Shown here piece by piece: positions 25,958 to 34,952 of a stretch of 64,000 nucleotides of DNA. How positions within the stretch are numbered: position 1 is the stretch's first letter; each line of letters opens with the position of its first letter. Under the pieces are notes generated by a model that had not been told where the DNA came from, ran no database searches, and saw nothing but the letters and a program-made list of their open reading frames with translations. Position numbers and translations under genes: made by a program. This stretch comes from Aureimonas sp. OT7. GTDB taxonomy: Bacteria; Pseudomonadota; Alphaproteobacteria; Rhizobiales; Rhizobiaceae. The DNA lies in contig NZ_CP062167.1 of assembly GCF_014844055.1 (NCBI RefSeq), forward strand, positions 697,501 through 761,500, given 5' to 3'.

Positions 25958-26944
25958 TCAGCGCCGGTTGCGGATCTGGTCGAGCCAGACCGTCAACAGG
26001 ATGACGAGGCCGATGATGATCTGCTGCGTGAAGGCCGACACGCCGTTCATGTTGAGGCCGTTGCGCAGGATGCCGATGACGAAGGCGCCGATGATGGTGC
26101 CCGAGATGGTGCCGACGCCGCCCATCAGCGAGGTGCCGCCGATGACGGCGCTGGCGATGGCGTCCAGCTCGTACATGACGCCCTCGTTGGGCTGCGCCGT
26201 GACCAGGCGGGACATCAGCACGCAGCCCGTCAGCCCGGCCATGGTGCCCGACAGGACATAGGTGAACAGCGTGACCGCCTTGACGTTTACGCCGGAAAGC
26301 CGCGCCGCCTCGACGTTGGAACCCACGGCATAGATGTGCCGCCCGAGCGTCGTGCGGGTCAGCATGATGGAGATGGCGATGGCCAGGACGATCATCAGGA
26401 TGACCGGGTAAGGTATCCCCGGAAAGACGACTGTCGGAAATCCGTCGTCGCCGATATTGACGATGCGGAACAGGGCGCCGTTGCCCAGTTCGCCGAAGGA
26501 TTGGCCGAGGCCCGAGACCGGACGCGCGCCGGTGATCTGAAGTGCCAGGCCGCGCGCTATGAGCATCATGCCGAGCGTGGCGATGAAGGGGGGCAGGCGA
26601 AGCTGCGTGACGGCGATGCCGTTGACGAGGCCGCACAGGGCCCCCACCGCGACGCCGCCAAGCATGCCGACGGGCACGGGAATGCCGGCCTTGACCAGCA
26701 GTGCGGCGACGACGCCGGCCAGCGCCAGCACCGAGCCGACCGAAAGGTCGATGCCCCCGGTGATGATGACGCAGGTGGCCCCGAAGCCGAGAATGGCGAT
26801 GGACGTGACCTGCAGGGCGATCGTCATGCCGTTGCTGACGGTCATGAAGGCGCTGCTGGTGATGGAGAAGGCGATCGTCAGCAGGAGCAGGCTGCCGAGA
26901 GCCGCGAATTTCTGGAGAAGGTCTTTTCTGCGTTCGCTCGTCAT
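25958..26944 (-). CDS. sugar ABC transporter permease (RbsC type)
   Basis: 328 residues, 8-10 membrane helices. BPD_transp_2 signatures: GATCVIITGGIDLSVGSVLA, LPPFIATLGMMLIARGLAL, TTLGRHIYAVGSNVEAARLS and IGGTSLMGGVGTISGTIIGA. The ATG at 26942-26944 overlaps the stop of the ATPase gene by four bases (ATGA), so they are translationally coupled. The longer in-frame extension upstream lies inside the ATPase gene and is not credible. Confidence 0.9.
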   Translation of the reverse strand: MTSERRKDLLQKFAALGSLLLLTIAFSITSSAFMTVSNGMTIALQVTSIAILGFGATCVIITGGIDLSVGSVLALAGVVAALLVKAGIPVPVGMLGGVAVGALCGLVNGIAVTQLRLPPFIATLGMMLIARGLALQITGARPVSGLGQSFGELGNGALFRIVNIGDDGFPTVVFPGIPYPVILMIVLAIAISIMLTRTTLGRHIYAVGSNVEAARLSGVNVKAVTLFTYVLSGTMAGLTGCVLMSRLVTAQPNEGVMYELDAIASAVIGGTSLMGGVGTISGTIIGAFVIGILRNGLNMNGVSAFTQQIIIGLVILLTVWLDQIRNRR

Positions 26945-28500
26945 TCGGCTTTCCCGGCACCCTGTTGCGCCACGGGCCGGCTGTAGCCCGAGGCATAGTG
27001 CATGATGTCTTCCTGGTTGGTTCTCGCCGTATCGAGGGTCGCCATGACGCGCCCCTCGTGGAACACGGCGATGCGGTCCGTCACGCCAAGGATTTCCGGC
27101 AGCTCCGAAGAGATGAGCACGATGCCGAACCCATCCGCGGCCAGGGCGTCCATCAACTCGTAGATCGCGTATTTGGCCCCGACGTCGATGCCGCGGGTCG
27201 GCTCGTCGAAGAACAGGATGCGCGAGCCGCGATACAGCCATTTGGCGATCACGATCTTCTGCTGGTTGCCGCCCGACAGGAGCCGCGTCACCTGGCGTGC
27301 CGAAGGGGTGCGGATCGACAGGCGGGCGATGTAGTCCCGCGCGACCTCCTGCTCCTGCCCGAACCGGATGAAGCCGGCGGTCCCGGATACCTTGTCCATG
27401 CTGGGCAAAGTGATGTTGTCGGCAACCGTCATCTTGAGCGCCAGGCCGTCGCCCTTCCGGTCTTCCGAAAGGTAGGCGATCCCCTCGCGGATCGCGTCGC
27501 GCGGGCTGGCGATGGACAGGGTGCGGTCCCCGAGCCGGATGGTGCCGGCGTCGAGCGGGTCGGCGCCGAAGATCGCGCGGGCGACTTCGGTGCGGCCGGC
27601 GCCCATCAGGCCGGCGAAGCCCAGGATCTCGCCGCGCCGCAGATCGAAGGAGACGTCCGCAAAGACGCCCTTGCGCGTCAACCCCTGGGCGCCGAACAGG
27701 ATTTCGGCCGTGGGTGTCGAGGTGCGCGGCGGAAACTTCTCTTCCAGGGAGCGGCCGACCATGTCGGCGACGATCTCGGCCACGCTGGTATCGGCGAAAT
27801 CGCGAGTGGAGACATGGGTGCCGTCGCGCAGCACGGTGACGCGGTCGACGATCTCGGCCATTTCATCCAGCCGGTGCGAAATGTAGACGATCCCCACTCC
27901 GGCGCTCTTGAGATCCTTGATGATCCGGAAGAGGACGCTGGTCTCCGATTCGGTCAGCGACGATGTCGGCTCGTCCATGATGAGCACGCGCGCGTTCAGC
28001 GACAGGGCTTTCGCGATCTCGACCATCTGCGATTGGGCGATGGACAGGCTGCGGACTTCGGCGGTGGGCGCGATGGCGACCTTGAGCCGCTCGAGAAGGG
28101 CCTTGGCATCGCGGTTCAGCCGCGCGCGGTCGATGAAGGGGCCGCGCTTCGGTTCGCGCGCCAGAAAGATGTTCTCCGCGACGCTGAGATGCGGAACGAG
28201 ATTGAGCTCCTGATGGATGATGGCGATGCCGGCGGCTTCGGACTGGCGCGTACCGGTGAAGCGGGTTTCCGCTCCGTCCAGCAGGATGCGGCCTTCGTCG
28301 GCCTGGTACAGACCGCCGATGACTTTCATCAGGGTGGACTTGCCGGCGCCGTTCTCGCCGCAGACGGCGTGCACCTCCCCCGGCCGCAGGTCGAAGGAGA
28401 CGCCGCCGAGGGCGCGTACCCCCGGAAACGTCTTCACGATCCCGTCGAGGGCCAGAAGGGGTGGAGCGTCAGCGCGTACGGATGCTGGTGCATGGGTCAT
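26941..28500 (-). CDS. sugar ABC transporter ATP-binding protein (RbsA type, two NBDs)
   Basis: 519 residues with two fused nucleotide-binding domains. NBD1: CGENGAGKSTLMKV, LSIAQSQMVEIAKALSL, VLIMDEPTSSL, YISHRLDEM. NBD2: GLMGAGRTEVARAIFG, LSGGNQQKIVIAKWLY, RILFFDEPTRGIDVG. NBD2 has the usual degenerate Walker A of this class (GAGRTE). First gene of the minus-strand sugar operon; 161 bp upstream separate it from the polysaccharide unit, including an inverted repeat at 28644-28662. No dedicated regulator is adjacent. Confidence 0.92.
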   Translation of the reverse strand: MTHAPASVRADAPPLLALDGIVKTFPGVRALGGVSFDLRPGEVHAVCGENGAGKSTLMKVIGGLYQADEGRILLDGAETRFTGTRQSEAAGIAIIHQELNLVPHLSVAENIFLAREPKRGPFIDRARLNRDAKALLERLKVAIAPTAEVRSLSIAQSQMVEIAKALSLNARVLIMDEPTSSLTESETSVLFRIIKDLKSAGVGIVYISHRLDEMAEIVDRVTVLRDGTHVSTRDFADTSVAEIVADMVGRSLEEKFPPRTSTPTAEILFGAQGLTRKGVFADVSFDLRRGEILGFAGLMGAGRTEVARAIFGADPLDAGTIRLGDRTLSIASPRDAIREGIAYLSEDRKGDGLALKMTVADNITLPSMDKVSGTAGFIRFGQEQEVARDYIARLSIRTPSARQVTRLLSGGNQQKIVIAKWLYRGSRILFFDEPTRGIDVGAKYAIYELMDALAADGFGIVLISSELPEILGVTDRIAVFHEGRVMATLDTARTNQEDIMHYASGYSRPVAQQGAGKAE

Positions 28501-28643
28501 GCGGACGGCCTGCCTCCCTGCTAGCCCGCTTCAGCCGGCCCCTCCCGAGGGCCGGTGCGCAAGACTTATCGTCCAACAGGAAAGTGGTCAATCCAATTTA
28601 CACGCAGTACGTTTATGGGCGCCTGACATCCTCCCGACGGTCA

Positions 28644-28662
28644 ATTTTGGTCAGGCCAAAAT
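28644..28662. promoter_or_regulatory. inverted repeat, possible operator or 3' hairpin
   Basis: ATTTTGG (28644-28650) and CCAAAAT (28656-28662) are perfect arms around TCAGG. It lies about 145 bp ahead of the sugar ABC ATPase start and touches the stop codon of the pyruvyl transferase gene. It could be a regulator operator for the sugar operon or a stem that ends the upstream transcript. No T-run follows. Confidence 0.35.
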
Positions 28663-29684
28663 CAGGCGTCCTCCGTCTGCTTTCGGCTCATGCCGTCCAG
28701 CACGGTCAGGGCCTCGGCTACATCGCCGACAAGGAAGGAGCGGTCGCTGTTGGTGGTGTTCCAGGCGGAGATGAGGCCGCTGGTCTTGCCGTAGCTGTTG
28801 TCGAGCACGCAATGGGGCCGGTCGATCAGCACGCACATGATATGGCCATGCATGCGGTCGGTGATCACCTGGCGCGCCGAGCCGAGCAGATCTATGCCGC
28901 GCTGGAAGCGCTGGCGCGCGCGCTCGCGGTAGGCCAGTTCGGTCATGCGCGCCCGTCCGCCGACCTGCCCCGAAAGAAGCCCGCGCAGGATGGCGGCCCG
29001 CTTGGTGCTGCGCTGGAAGTCTGCCGGCTCTTCCGGCCAGTCGGACTGGATCGTGCCGGGCCGCTTCACGGCCTGCGACACATCGTGCGCCCCGGTGGCT
29101 TCGTGGTCGTCGCGCAGGTTCAGCAGCAGTTCGTGCGTCGGTGCGGGCGGCGCTACGGGACCGATGCAGAAGGCCATGTCGGGCACGAGCCGGCTTTCGC
29201 ACTGGAAATGCGCGCGGGCGTAGTCGAGGCTGCGCTGGTCGCGGACGAGCAGCGTGAAATTGCCATGCTGCTCGATGGCACGGGCGGTGGAATCGCGATT
29301 GGCGTCGGAATTGAACTTGATGGTCTGCGGCAGCTGGACGATGGGCCGCCCCTTGTGCCGATCCAGGAGAGCTTCGCGGAAGGGCCGGAAACCGGGCCAG
29401 ACGTCGCCGAAATTGCCGCCGCCATGCAGGAAGATCGGGGCGTTGCCGACAGCGGCCGCCATCTTCGCCTCGTCGAATGTCGGGATCTCCGACACGTAGC
29501 CGGCGCGCATGCCGCGTCCGTCGAAATAGGCGAGCTCGCCCATCCAGATGGCGCTGTCGCCGATATTGTAATGGTTGGGAAAATCGAGCAGCGCGAATTT
29601 CTGCGCGGGATCCACGAGGTCGGCGAGCGCCTTTTCGACAAGTCCTTTCAGACGGGCGATGATGGCTACGTTCGTTTCCGGCAT
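28662..29684 (-). CDS. polysaccharide pyruvyl transferase family protein
   Basis: 340 residues. PS_pyruv_trans domain: FALLDFPNHYNIGDSAIWMG and IFLHGGGNFGDVWPGF near the N-terminus, IVQLPQTIKF in the middle, and VITDRMHGHIMCVLIDRPHC, then NSYGKTSGLISAW at the C-terminus. Such enzymes add a pyruvate ketal from phosphoenolpyruvate to sugars of exported polysaccharides. The start overlaps the flippase stop by ATGA. Last gene of the three-gene unit. Confidence 0.88.
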   Translation of the reverse strand: MPETNVAIIARLKGLVEKALADLVDPAQKFALLDFPNHYNIGDSAIWMGELAYFDGRGMRAGYVSEIPTFDEAKMAAAVGNAPIFLHGGGNFGDVWPGFRPFREALLDRHKGRPIVQLPQTIKFNSDANRDSTARAIEQHGNFTLLVRDQRSLDYARAHFQCESRLVPDMAFCIGPVAPPAPTHELLLNLRDDHEATGAHDVSQAVKRPGTIQSDWPEEPADFQRSTKRAAILRGLLSGQVGGRARMTELAYRERARQRFQRGIDLLGSARQVITDRMHGHIMCVLIDRPHCVLDNSYGKTSGLISAWNTTNSDRSFLVGDVAEALTVLDGMSRKQTEDA

Positions 29685-31183
29685 CAGGCTTCTCCGGTGG
29701 TTCCAGCCGCCGCGCGGCCGCGACGCAGCGCGGACAGGGCGGTATCGATATAGGGTTTCAGGGTGTGCCGGCCGAACAGGACAAGGAACAGCCCATAGAC
29801 GACGGCCCCGATGGCAACGGATGCCGCCAGGGCAACGGGCGGCCAGCCGATGGCCGCGGCGACCGGCGCCTTCGTCAGCCATACGATGGCAGCCATGGCG
29901 AGCGAGCCCGCCAGCGGCATGGCGACCGCGCGGATCGTGCCGCCGGGGTCGATGCCGGCATGCTTCTTCAACAGGTATTGCTGGTACGGCATGGTCAGCC
30001 AGGCGCGCAGCGTGTAGCCGGCGGCGACGGCGACGACGCCGTAGGGCACCAGCAGCCACGTCAGCAGCAGCGTTGCGGCTAGCTGCAGGGCGGCGACCGA
30101 CATGATCGTCTGTGCCTTGTCGACGGCTGCAAGCGCCGGCGCGGCGAAGACATTCATGACGAAGGGCACGGCCATCAGCACGAGGGCCGTGGCGATTGGC
30201 CCCGTATTGTGCCACTGCCGCCCGAACAACAGGTCGATCGTCTCCTGCGAGAGGGCGCCGAAGCCGAACAGCAGCGGGAACGTACCCAGCGCCGCAGCAC
30301 CGACGATGCGGTTGTAGGCGTTGCGGAAGGCCGTCTTGTCGTGCTGAAGGCGCGACAGCGTAACCAATGAGACGCTGCCGATCGGGGCAAGCACGGCCTG
30401 CCCGATCAGTTCGATCAGGCGCCAGGCGATGCGATAGCGCCCGACCTCGGCCGGGCCGTACCATCGGGCGATGAAGATGTCCTGCACCCGCGTCAGCAGC
30501 ATCCACAAGAGCTGGCTGACCATCAGGCTGATGCTGAAGGTGAAGACGCCGCGAAAGCGCTGCATGTCGAAGCGCAGCTTCGGCATCCACGGGAAATAAT
30601 ACCACCCCAGCGCAACCGTCGCGACGGCCTGGACCGCCGCCTGTGCGACGAGGGCATAGACGCCCCAGCCGCCCAGCGCGGCCGCGATGGCGGCGCCGCC
30701 CGACAGCATGCTTGCGACAATGCTTTGCGCTGCCAGATTCTTGTGCCTGAAGTCGCGCGCCAGACGCGCATTGTGCACCACGGCCAGCGAGCCGAGAGGG
30801 ATCAGGAAGGCCAGCCAGTGCAGGATCGGCTCTACCGCGGGGTCGCGCACGGCGGATGCATAGAAGGGCGCACTGAAGAAGATGACGAGGCCCATGGCGA
30901 GGCTGAAGGCGACGAGCGCCCAGAAGGCGGTGTCGGCCAGCTCCTCGTCCAGGTCGTACTGCCGCGTCACCGCATCGCCGAAACCGCCGAAAGCAATGAT
31001 GCGGCCGACCTCGGTGAACAGGCTGGCCAGCGCGAAGGTGCCGAACTCGGCCGGTCCGAGCACGCGTGCGAGCACCAGGAAGATGACGAAGGTCGCCACT
31101 GTGCTCCACGCCACGCGCACGACCGACCACAGGACCGACAGGACCGTCTTGTGCTTCAGATCCGCGGTCGCGGGGGTGCTCAT
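29684..31183 (-). CDS. polysaccharide flippase (MOP/Wzx-type)
   Basis: 499 residues with about 12-14 membrane helices. Starts MSTPATADLKHKTVLSVLWS; FLVLARVLGPAEFGTFALAS is the typical first-helix region of Wzx-like exporters, followed by FHARLARDF-type loop residues (VVHNARLARDFRHKNLAAQS). It probably flips lipid-linked oligosaccharide across the inner membrane. ATGA overlaps at both ends couple it to the glycosyltransferase and pyruvyl transferase genes. Longer upstream extensions of its frame overlap the glycosyltransferase and are rejected. Confidence 0.88.
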   Translation of the reverse strand: MSTPATADLKHKTVLSVLWSVVRVAWSTVATFVIFLVLARVLGPAEFGTFALASLFTEVGRIIAFGGFGDAVTRQYDLDEELADTAFWALVAFSLAMGLVIFFSAPFYASAVRDPAVEPILHWLAFLIPLGSLAVVHNARLARDFRHKNLAAQSIVASMLSGGAAIAAALGGWGVYALVAQAAVQAVATVALGWYYFPWMPKLRFDMQRFRGVFTFSISLMVSQLLWMLLTRVQDIFIARWYGPAEVGRYRIAWRLIELIGQAVLAPIGSVSLVTLSRLQHDKTAFRNAYNRIVGAAALGTFPLLFGFGALSQETIDLLFGRQWHNTGPIATALVLMAVPFVMNVFAAPALAAVDKAQTIMSVAALQLAATLLLTWLLVPYGVVAVAAGYTLRAWLTMPYQQYLLKKHAGIDPGGTIRAVAMPLAGSLAMAAIVWLTKAPVAAAIGWPPVALAASVAIGAVVYGLFLVLFGRHTLKPYIDTALSALRRGRAAAGTTGEA

Positions 31184-32094
31184 CGCCCGGCGGCCGGCCA
31201 GTTGAGCCAGTAGGACATCATGCCCGAGAGGCTGTCGCGCATGGTGCCGCGATAGGTCAGTCCCATCTCGGCGCTCATCGTCTGGCCCGTCCACAACTCG
31301 CGCGCCGCCATCCGCATATCCCAGCGCAGCATGCCGCGCATGTTGGAGCGGCGGTCGAAAAGGTACTTGGCATAGAGCGCGCCATTGCCGAAGGCGTAGC
31401 CCGATTGCAGCTTGCGGATATCCTCCGGCAGGCGGCGTCCGTGGAAATGGCGCACCACGATGTCGGGGCAGTAGACGACCGGGAATCCCGCCTTGAAGGC
31501 GCGATGGGTAAAGTCGGTATCCTCGCCCGAGCGGAACGGCGCACCGGCCCCGAAGCGTTCGTCGAACGGCCCGATGGCCTCGATGAGCGCGCGCGGAAAG
31601 GCCATGTTGCAGCCATGGATGAAGCCGCCGGGATGCAGCGTGCGGTCCAGCGTGGCGGGCTCGATGTCGGGCTTTATGGTGACGGGAAGGTCCCGGGCGT
31701 CGCCGAGCTCCACCCGTCCACCGCGCAGGACCGGCCCCTCGTCGGCGGCAAAGGCCTGCGACAGCGCCTGGAAATAGCCGGGTTCCGGTTCGCAATCATC
31801 GTCGGTGAAGGCGATGAGGCCGCCACGCGCCGCCGCGATGCCGGTGTTGCGGGCGACGGCCAGGCCGGGGCGCGCTTCGTGCAGCAGGCGGACAGGCAGC
31901 GGGGCGGACGACGCCCAGGCCGCGACGACGGCGCTGGTGTCGTCGGTGGAGCCATTGTCCACGAAGACGAGTTCGACCGCCGTCGGACCGGCCGCCCGTG
32001 CCGCGCGGCCGATGGCCCCCAGGCATGAGTCGAGGCCGTAGGCGCGGTTGCGCGACGAGACCACAAGGCTGATATCGCATGCACCCGAAGACAT
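31180..32094 (-). CDS. glycosyltransferase family 2 protein
   Basis: 304 residues with a GT-A fold: ISLVVSSRNRAYGLDSCLGA, VELVFVDNGSTDDTSAVVAA, RPGLAVARNTGIAAARGGLI and AFTDDDCEPEPGYFQAL with the DxD motif, then HGCNMAFPRALIEAIGPFDE and SGEDTDFTHRAFKAG (ED motif). It transfers a sugar from a nucleotide donor, probably during exopolysaccharide repeat synthesis. First gene of the unit; its promoter would lie in 32095-32328, shared with divergent choX. Confidence 0.9.
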   Translation of the reverse strand: MSSGACDISLVVSSRNRAYGLDSCLGAIGRAARAAGPTAVELVFVDNGSTDDTSAVVAAWASSAPLPVRLLHEARPGLAVARNTGIAAARGGLIAFTDDDCEPEPGYFQALSQAFAADEGPVLRGGRVELGDARDLPVTIKPDIEPATLDRTLHPGGFIHGCNMAFPRALIEAIGPFDERFGAGAPFRSGEDTDFTHRAFKAGFPVVYCPDIVVRHFHGRRLPEDIRKLQSGYAFGNGALYAKYLFDRRSNMRGMLRWDMRMAARELWTGQTMSAEMGLTYRGTMRDSLSGMMSYWLNWPAAGR

Positions 32095-32328
32095 AGGGGC
32101 TCCTGGAACTTTCGGTCGATGGTCGCAGGATACGGGCGCAACGGCGGTGCGACAAGTTTATTGTGCCGTGCAGCATAATGGCAGGTCGTTCGCGGTTAGA
32201 TGGTAAAATGGGCATCAACGGGGCAAGGCACTCACCTTGGGGTTGCTCTCGCATCGAAAACCGTGTGGGTTCTGGCTCATTGAAGGCTCGTTCAACGAAA
32301 CCGGGCCACGACCATAATGGAGCAAGTC

Positions 32329-33261
32329 ATGAACCGATTCATAGGCGTGGCGCTGACGAGCCTGCTGTTTGCCGGGGCTGCGCAGGCCAACGATCCGCAA
32401 AGCTGCGCGACGGTGCGCCTGTCCGATCCCGGCTGGAGCGATATCACGTCCACGAACGCCCTGGCTTCGGTGGTGCTGGAGGGGCTCGGTTACACCGCCG
32501 ACGTCAAGACCCTGTCCGTGCCGATCGGCTACCAGGCCCTGGCCAACAAGGAGATCGACGTCTTCCTGGGCAATTGGATGCCGGCCCAGACGGCATTCCG
32601 CAAGGACCTTGCGGATAAAGGCGCCGCGGACGAGCTGGCACGCAACCTGGAAGGGGCCAAGTTCACGCTGGCCGTACCGACCTACGTCGCGGACGAAGGC
32701 ATAAAGGACGTCAAGGATCTTAGCGCCCATGCCGACAAGTTCGGCTCGCGCATCTACGGCATCGAGGCCGGGGCGCCCGCCAACGAGAACATCCAGAAGA
32801 TGATCGCCGATCCGGCCTTCGGCCTGTCCGGCTGGGAACTTACGGCCTCGTCGGAGCAGGGCATGCTGTCGCAGGTCTCGCGCGCGGAGCGGCGCAAGCA
32901 GTGGGTTGTGTTCCTGGCCTGGGCGCCGCACCCCATGAACAACAGCTTCGACATAACCTACCTGTCGGGGGCGGACGATTTCTTCGGCCCCAACTATGGC
33001 GGCGCCGAAGTCTTCACCCTTGCGCGCACCGGTTATGCAGGCGAGTGCCCGAATGCGGCCGGCTTCTTCAAGAAGCTCGTCTTCGACATCGACATGGAAA
33101 ACGAGATGATGGCGAAGCTTGCCGAAGGGACGGAACCGCGGACGGCGGCGCGCGAATGGCTGGCCGCCCATCCGGATGTTCTGGACGGCTGGCTCGATGG
33201 GGTGACGACGCTGTCTGGAGAGCCGGGGCTTCCGGCCGTCAAGGCTGCGATCGGAGGTTGA
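32329..33261 (+). CDS. choX: choline ABC transporter, periplasmic binding protein ChoX
   Basis: 310 residues: signal peptide MNRFIGVALTSLLFAGAAQA, then an OpuAC-like fold: CATVRLSDPGWSDITSTNAL, VPIGYQALANKEIDVFLGNW (binding-site aromatic and Asp residues), IYGIEAGAPANENIQKMI and VVFLAWAPHPMNNSFDITYL. It is predicted to bind choline with an aromatic cage. The start at 32329 has GGAG five bases upstream within ATGGAGCAAGTC; an ATG at 32317 is possible. No choW/choV permease or ATPase genes are beside it: the next gene, 9 bp on, is betC. Confidence 0.9.
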   Translation: MNRFIGVALTSLLFAGAAQANDPQSCATVRLSDPGWSDITSTNALASVVLEGLGYTADVKTLSVPIGYQALANKEIDVFLGNWMPAQTAFRKDLADKGAADELARNLEGAKFTLAVPTYVADEGIKDVKDLSAHADKFGSRIYGIEAGAPANENIQKMIADPAFGLSGWELTASSEQGMLSQVSRAERRKQWVVFLAWAPHPMNNSFDITYLSGADDFFGPNYGGAEVFTLARTGYAGECPNAAGFFKKLVFDIDMENEMMAKLAEGTEPRTAAREWLAAHPDVLDGWLDGVTTLSGEPGLPAVKAAIGG

Positions 33262-33270
33262 GGCATCAGC

Positions 33271-34782
33271 ATGGCATCCCGCCGACCGAATATCCTGATC
33301 GTCATGGTCGATCAGCTCAATGGCACCCTGTTTCCGGACGGCCCCGCCGACTTCCTGCATACGCCGAACCTGAAGGCGTTGGCCGCGCGCTCCGTGCGCT
33401 TTGCCAACGCCTACACGGCCAGCCCGCTCTGTGCTCCGGCACGCGCTTCGTTCATGAGCGGGCAGCTTCCGTCGGCAACCCGCGTCTATGACAACGCGGC
33501 CGAATTCTCATCCGAGATTCCGACCTTCGCGCATCAATTGCGCCTCGCGGGCTACCGCACGATCCTGTCCGGCAAGATGCATTTCGTGGGGCCGGACCAG
33601 TTGCATGGCTTCGAGGAGCGGCTGACCACCGATGTCTATCCGGCCGATTTCGGCTGGACGCCCGACTATACCAGGCCCGGGGAGCGCATCGACTGGTGGT
33701 ATCATAACCTGGGCTCGGTCACGGGCGCGGGCGTCGCGGAGATTACCAACCAGCTCGAATATGACGACGAGGTCGCCTTCCATGCGGGCGCGCGGCTCTA
33801 TGACCTGTCGCGGCAGCAGGATGACCGTCCCTTCTGCCTGACGGTGTCCTTCACCCACCCGCACGACCCCTATGTCGCCCGTCGGCGCTTTTACGATCTC
33901 TACGCCGACTGCGCCGCGCTGCAGCCGGCGGTCGGCCGCCTGCCGGACCCGGATCCGCACACCGCGCGCCTGATGGCGGCCTGCCGGGACGAAGCCTACG
34001 ATATCACGCCGGAAATGGTGGCCAGGGCGCGGCGGGCCTATTTCGCCAACATCTCCTATGTCGACGAAAAGATCGGCGATTTGGTGGGGATACTCGAGCG
34101 CACCGGCATGGCGGACAACACCGCCATACTCTTCGTATCGGACCATGGCGACATGCTCGGCGAACGCGGCCTCTGGTTCAAGATGAACTTCTTCGAAGGG
34201 TCCGCACGCGTGCCGCTGATGTTGGCGGCGCCCGGTCTTGCGCCGGGCCTGTGTGCGACGCCGGTCTCCACCATGGATGTCATGCCGACCCTGTCGGAGA
34301 TGGCGGGCCAGCCGCTCGGTGCGCTGGCGCCGTGGCTGGACGGGGTATCCCTGTTCCAGTCGCTTCACGGCGACCGCCCGCCCGTGCGTATGGAATACGC
34401 CGCGGAAGGCTCGATCGCACCGATGGTCTCGCTGCGGTCGGGCCCGTACAAGCTCAATCGCTGCAAGGCCGATCCGGACCAGCTTTTCGACCTGGCCGCC
34501 GATCCGCTGGAACTGACCAATCTTGCGGCCGATCCGGCGCACGGCGCGACGCTGGACGCCTTGTCGTCGCAGATCGACGCGTTGTGGAGCCTCGACGCGT
34601 TCGACGCTTCCGTCCGGGAAAGCCAGGCACGGCGCCACATAACCTATGCAGCGCTGCGCAACGGGCACTACTACCCCTGGGACTACCAGCCGCTCCAGCG
34701 CGCATCGGAACGCTACATGCGCAACCACATGGACCTGAACGTGCTGGAGGACGAAAAGCGCTTCCCGCGCGACGAGGCTTGA
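33271..34782 (+). CDS. betC: choline-sulfatase BetC
   Basis: 503 residues. Type I sulfatase that hydrolyses choline-O-sulfate to choline, feeding betaine synthesis. NILIVMVDQLNG gives the metal-binding Asp; SPLCAPARASFMSGQLPSAT is the CxPxR site whose Cys becomes formylglycine; SFTHPHDPYV and FVSDHGDMLGERGLWFKMNF complete the active site. The end (PWDYQPLQRASERYMRNHMDL) matches the choline-sulfatase-specific C-terminal tail. Placed directly after choX, it suggests uptake and desulfation are made together. Confidence 0.93.
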   Translation: MASRRPNILIVMVDQLNGTLFPDGPADFLHTPNLKALAARSVRFANAYTASPLCAPARASFMSGQLPSATRVYDNAAEFSSEIPTFAHQLRLAGYRTILSGKMHFVGPDQLHGFEERLTTDVYPADFGWTPDYTRPGERIDWWYHNLGSVTGAGVAEITNQLEYDDEVAFHAGARLYDLSRQQDDRPFCLTVSFTHPHDPYVARRRFYDLYADCAALQPAVGRLPDPDPHTARLMAACRDEAYDITPEMVARARRAYFANISYVDEKIGDLVGILERTGMADNTAILFVSDHGDMLGERGLWFKMNFFEGSARVPLMLAAPGLAPGLCATPVSTMDVMPTLSEMAGQPLGALAPWLDGVSLFQSLHGDRPPVRMEYAAEGSIAPMVSLRSGPYKLNRCKADPDQLFDLAADPLELTNLAADPAHGATLDALSSQIDALWSLDAFDASVRESQARRHITYAALRNGHYYPWDYQPLQRASERYMRNHMDLNVLEDEKRFPRDEA

Positions 34783-34844
34783 TCGCACCCAGCGCGATGC
34801 CTGAGCTGTGGATGGAGATACAACCTATGGTTCAGGACGTTGCC

Positions 34845-34877
34845 CTGTCATGAAACTATCTTAGGTTTGTCACCAAG
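34845..34877 (+). promoter_or_regulatory. candidate Pho box (three 11-bp PhoB repeats) ahead of ugpB
   Basis: Three consecutive 11-bp units: CTGTCATGAAA (34845-34855), CTATCTTAGGT (34856-34866), TTGTCACCAAG (34867-34877). The consensus PhoB half-site is CTGTCAT followed by an AT-rich spacer at 11-bp period. The site lies 76 bp before the ugpB start, as expected for phosphate-starvation control of glycerol-3-phosphate uptake. Confidence 0.75.
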
Positions 34878-34952
34878 CTGTTCGCCGGCATGGGCTAGGA
34901 GGAGCCCACCGGCCGGACCGTAAAGGGTCGCAGCATTGGGAGAACGGAACTT

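Noticed and set aside
24926..26986. 686-residue open frame on the plus strand
   Set aside because: It is antisense to the sugar-binding protein and permease genes, is extremely Asp/Gly/Arg-rich, and has no domain features; a GC-skew shadow.
26965..28524. 519-residue open frame on the plus strand
   Set aside because: Exact antisense of the two-domain sugar ATPase, whose motifs are unambiguous; no ribosome binding site or domain.
28662..31130. 822-residue minus-strand frame as one fusion protein
   Set aside because: Only the part from 29684 down codes (pyruvyl transferase); the upstream part is out of frame with the flippase and has low-complexity shadow composition.
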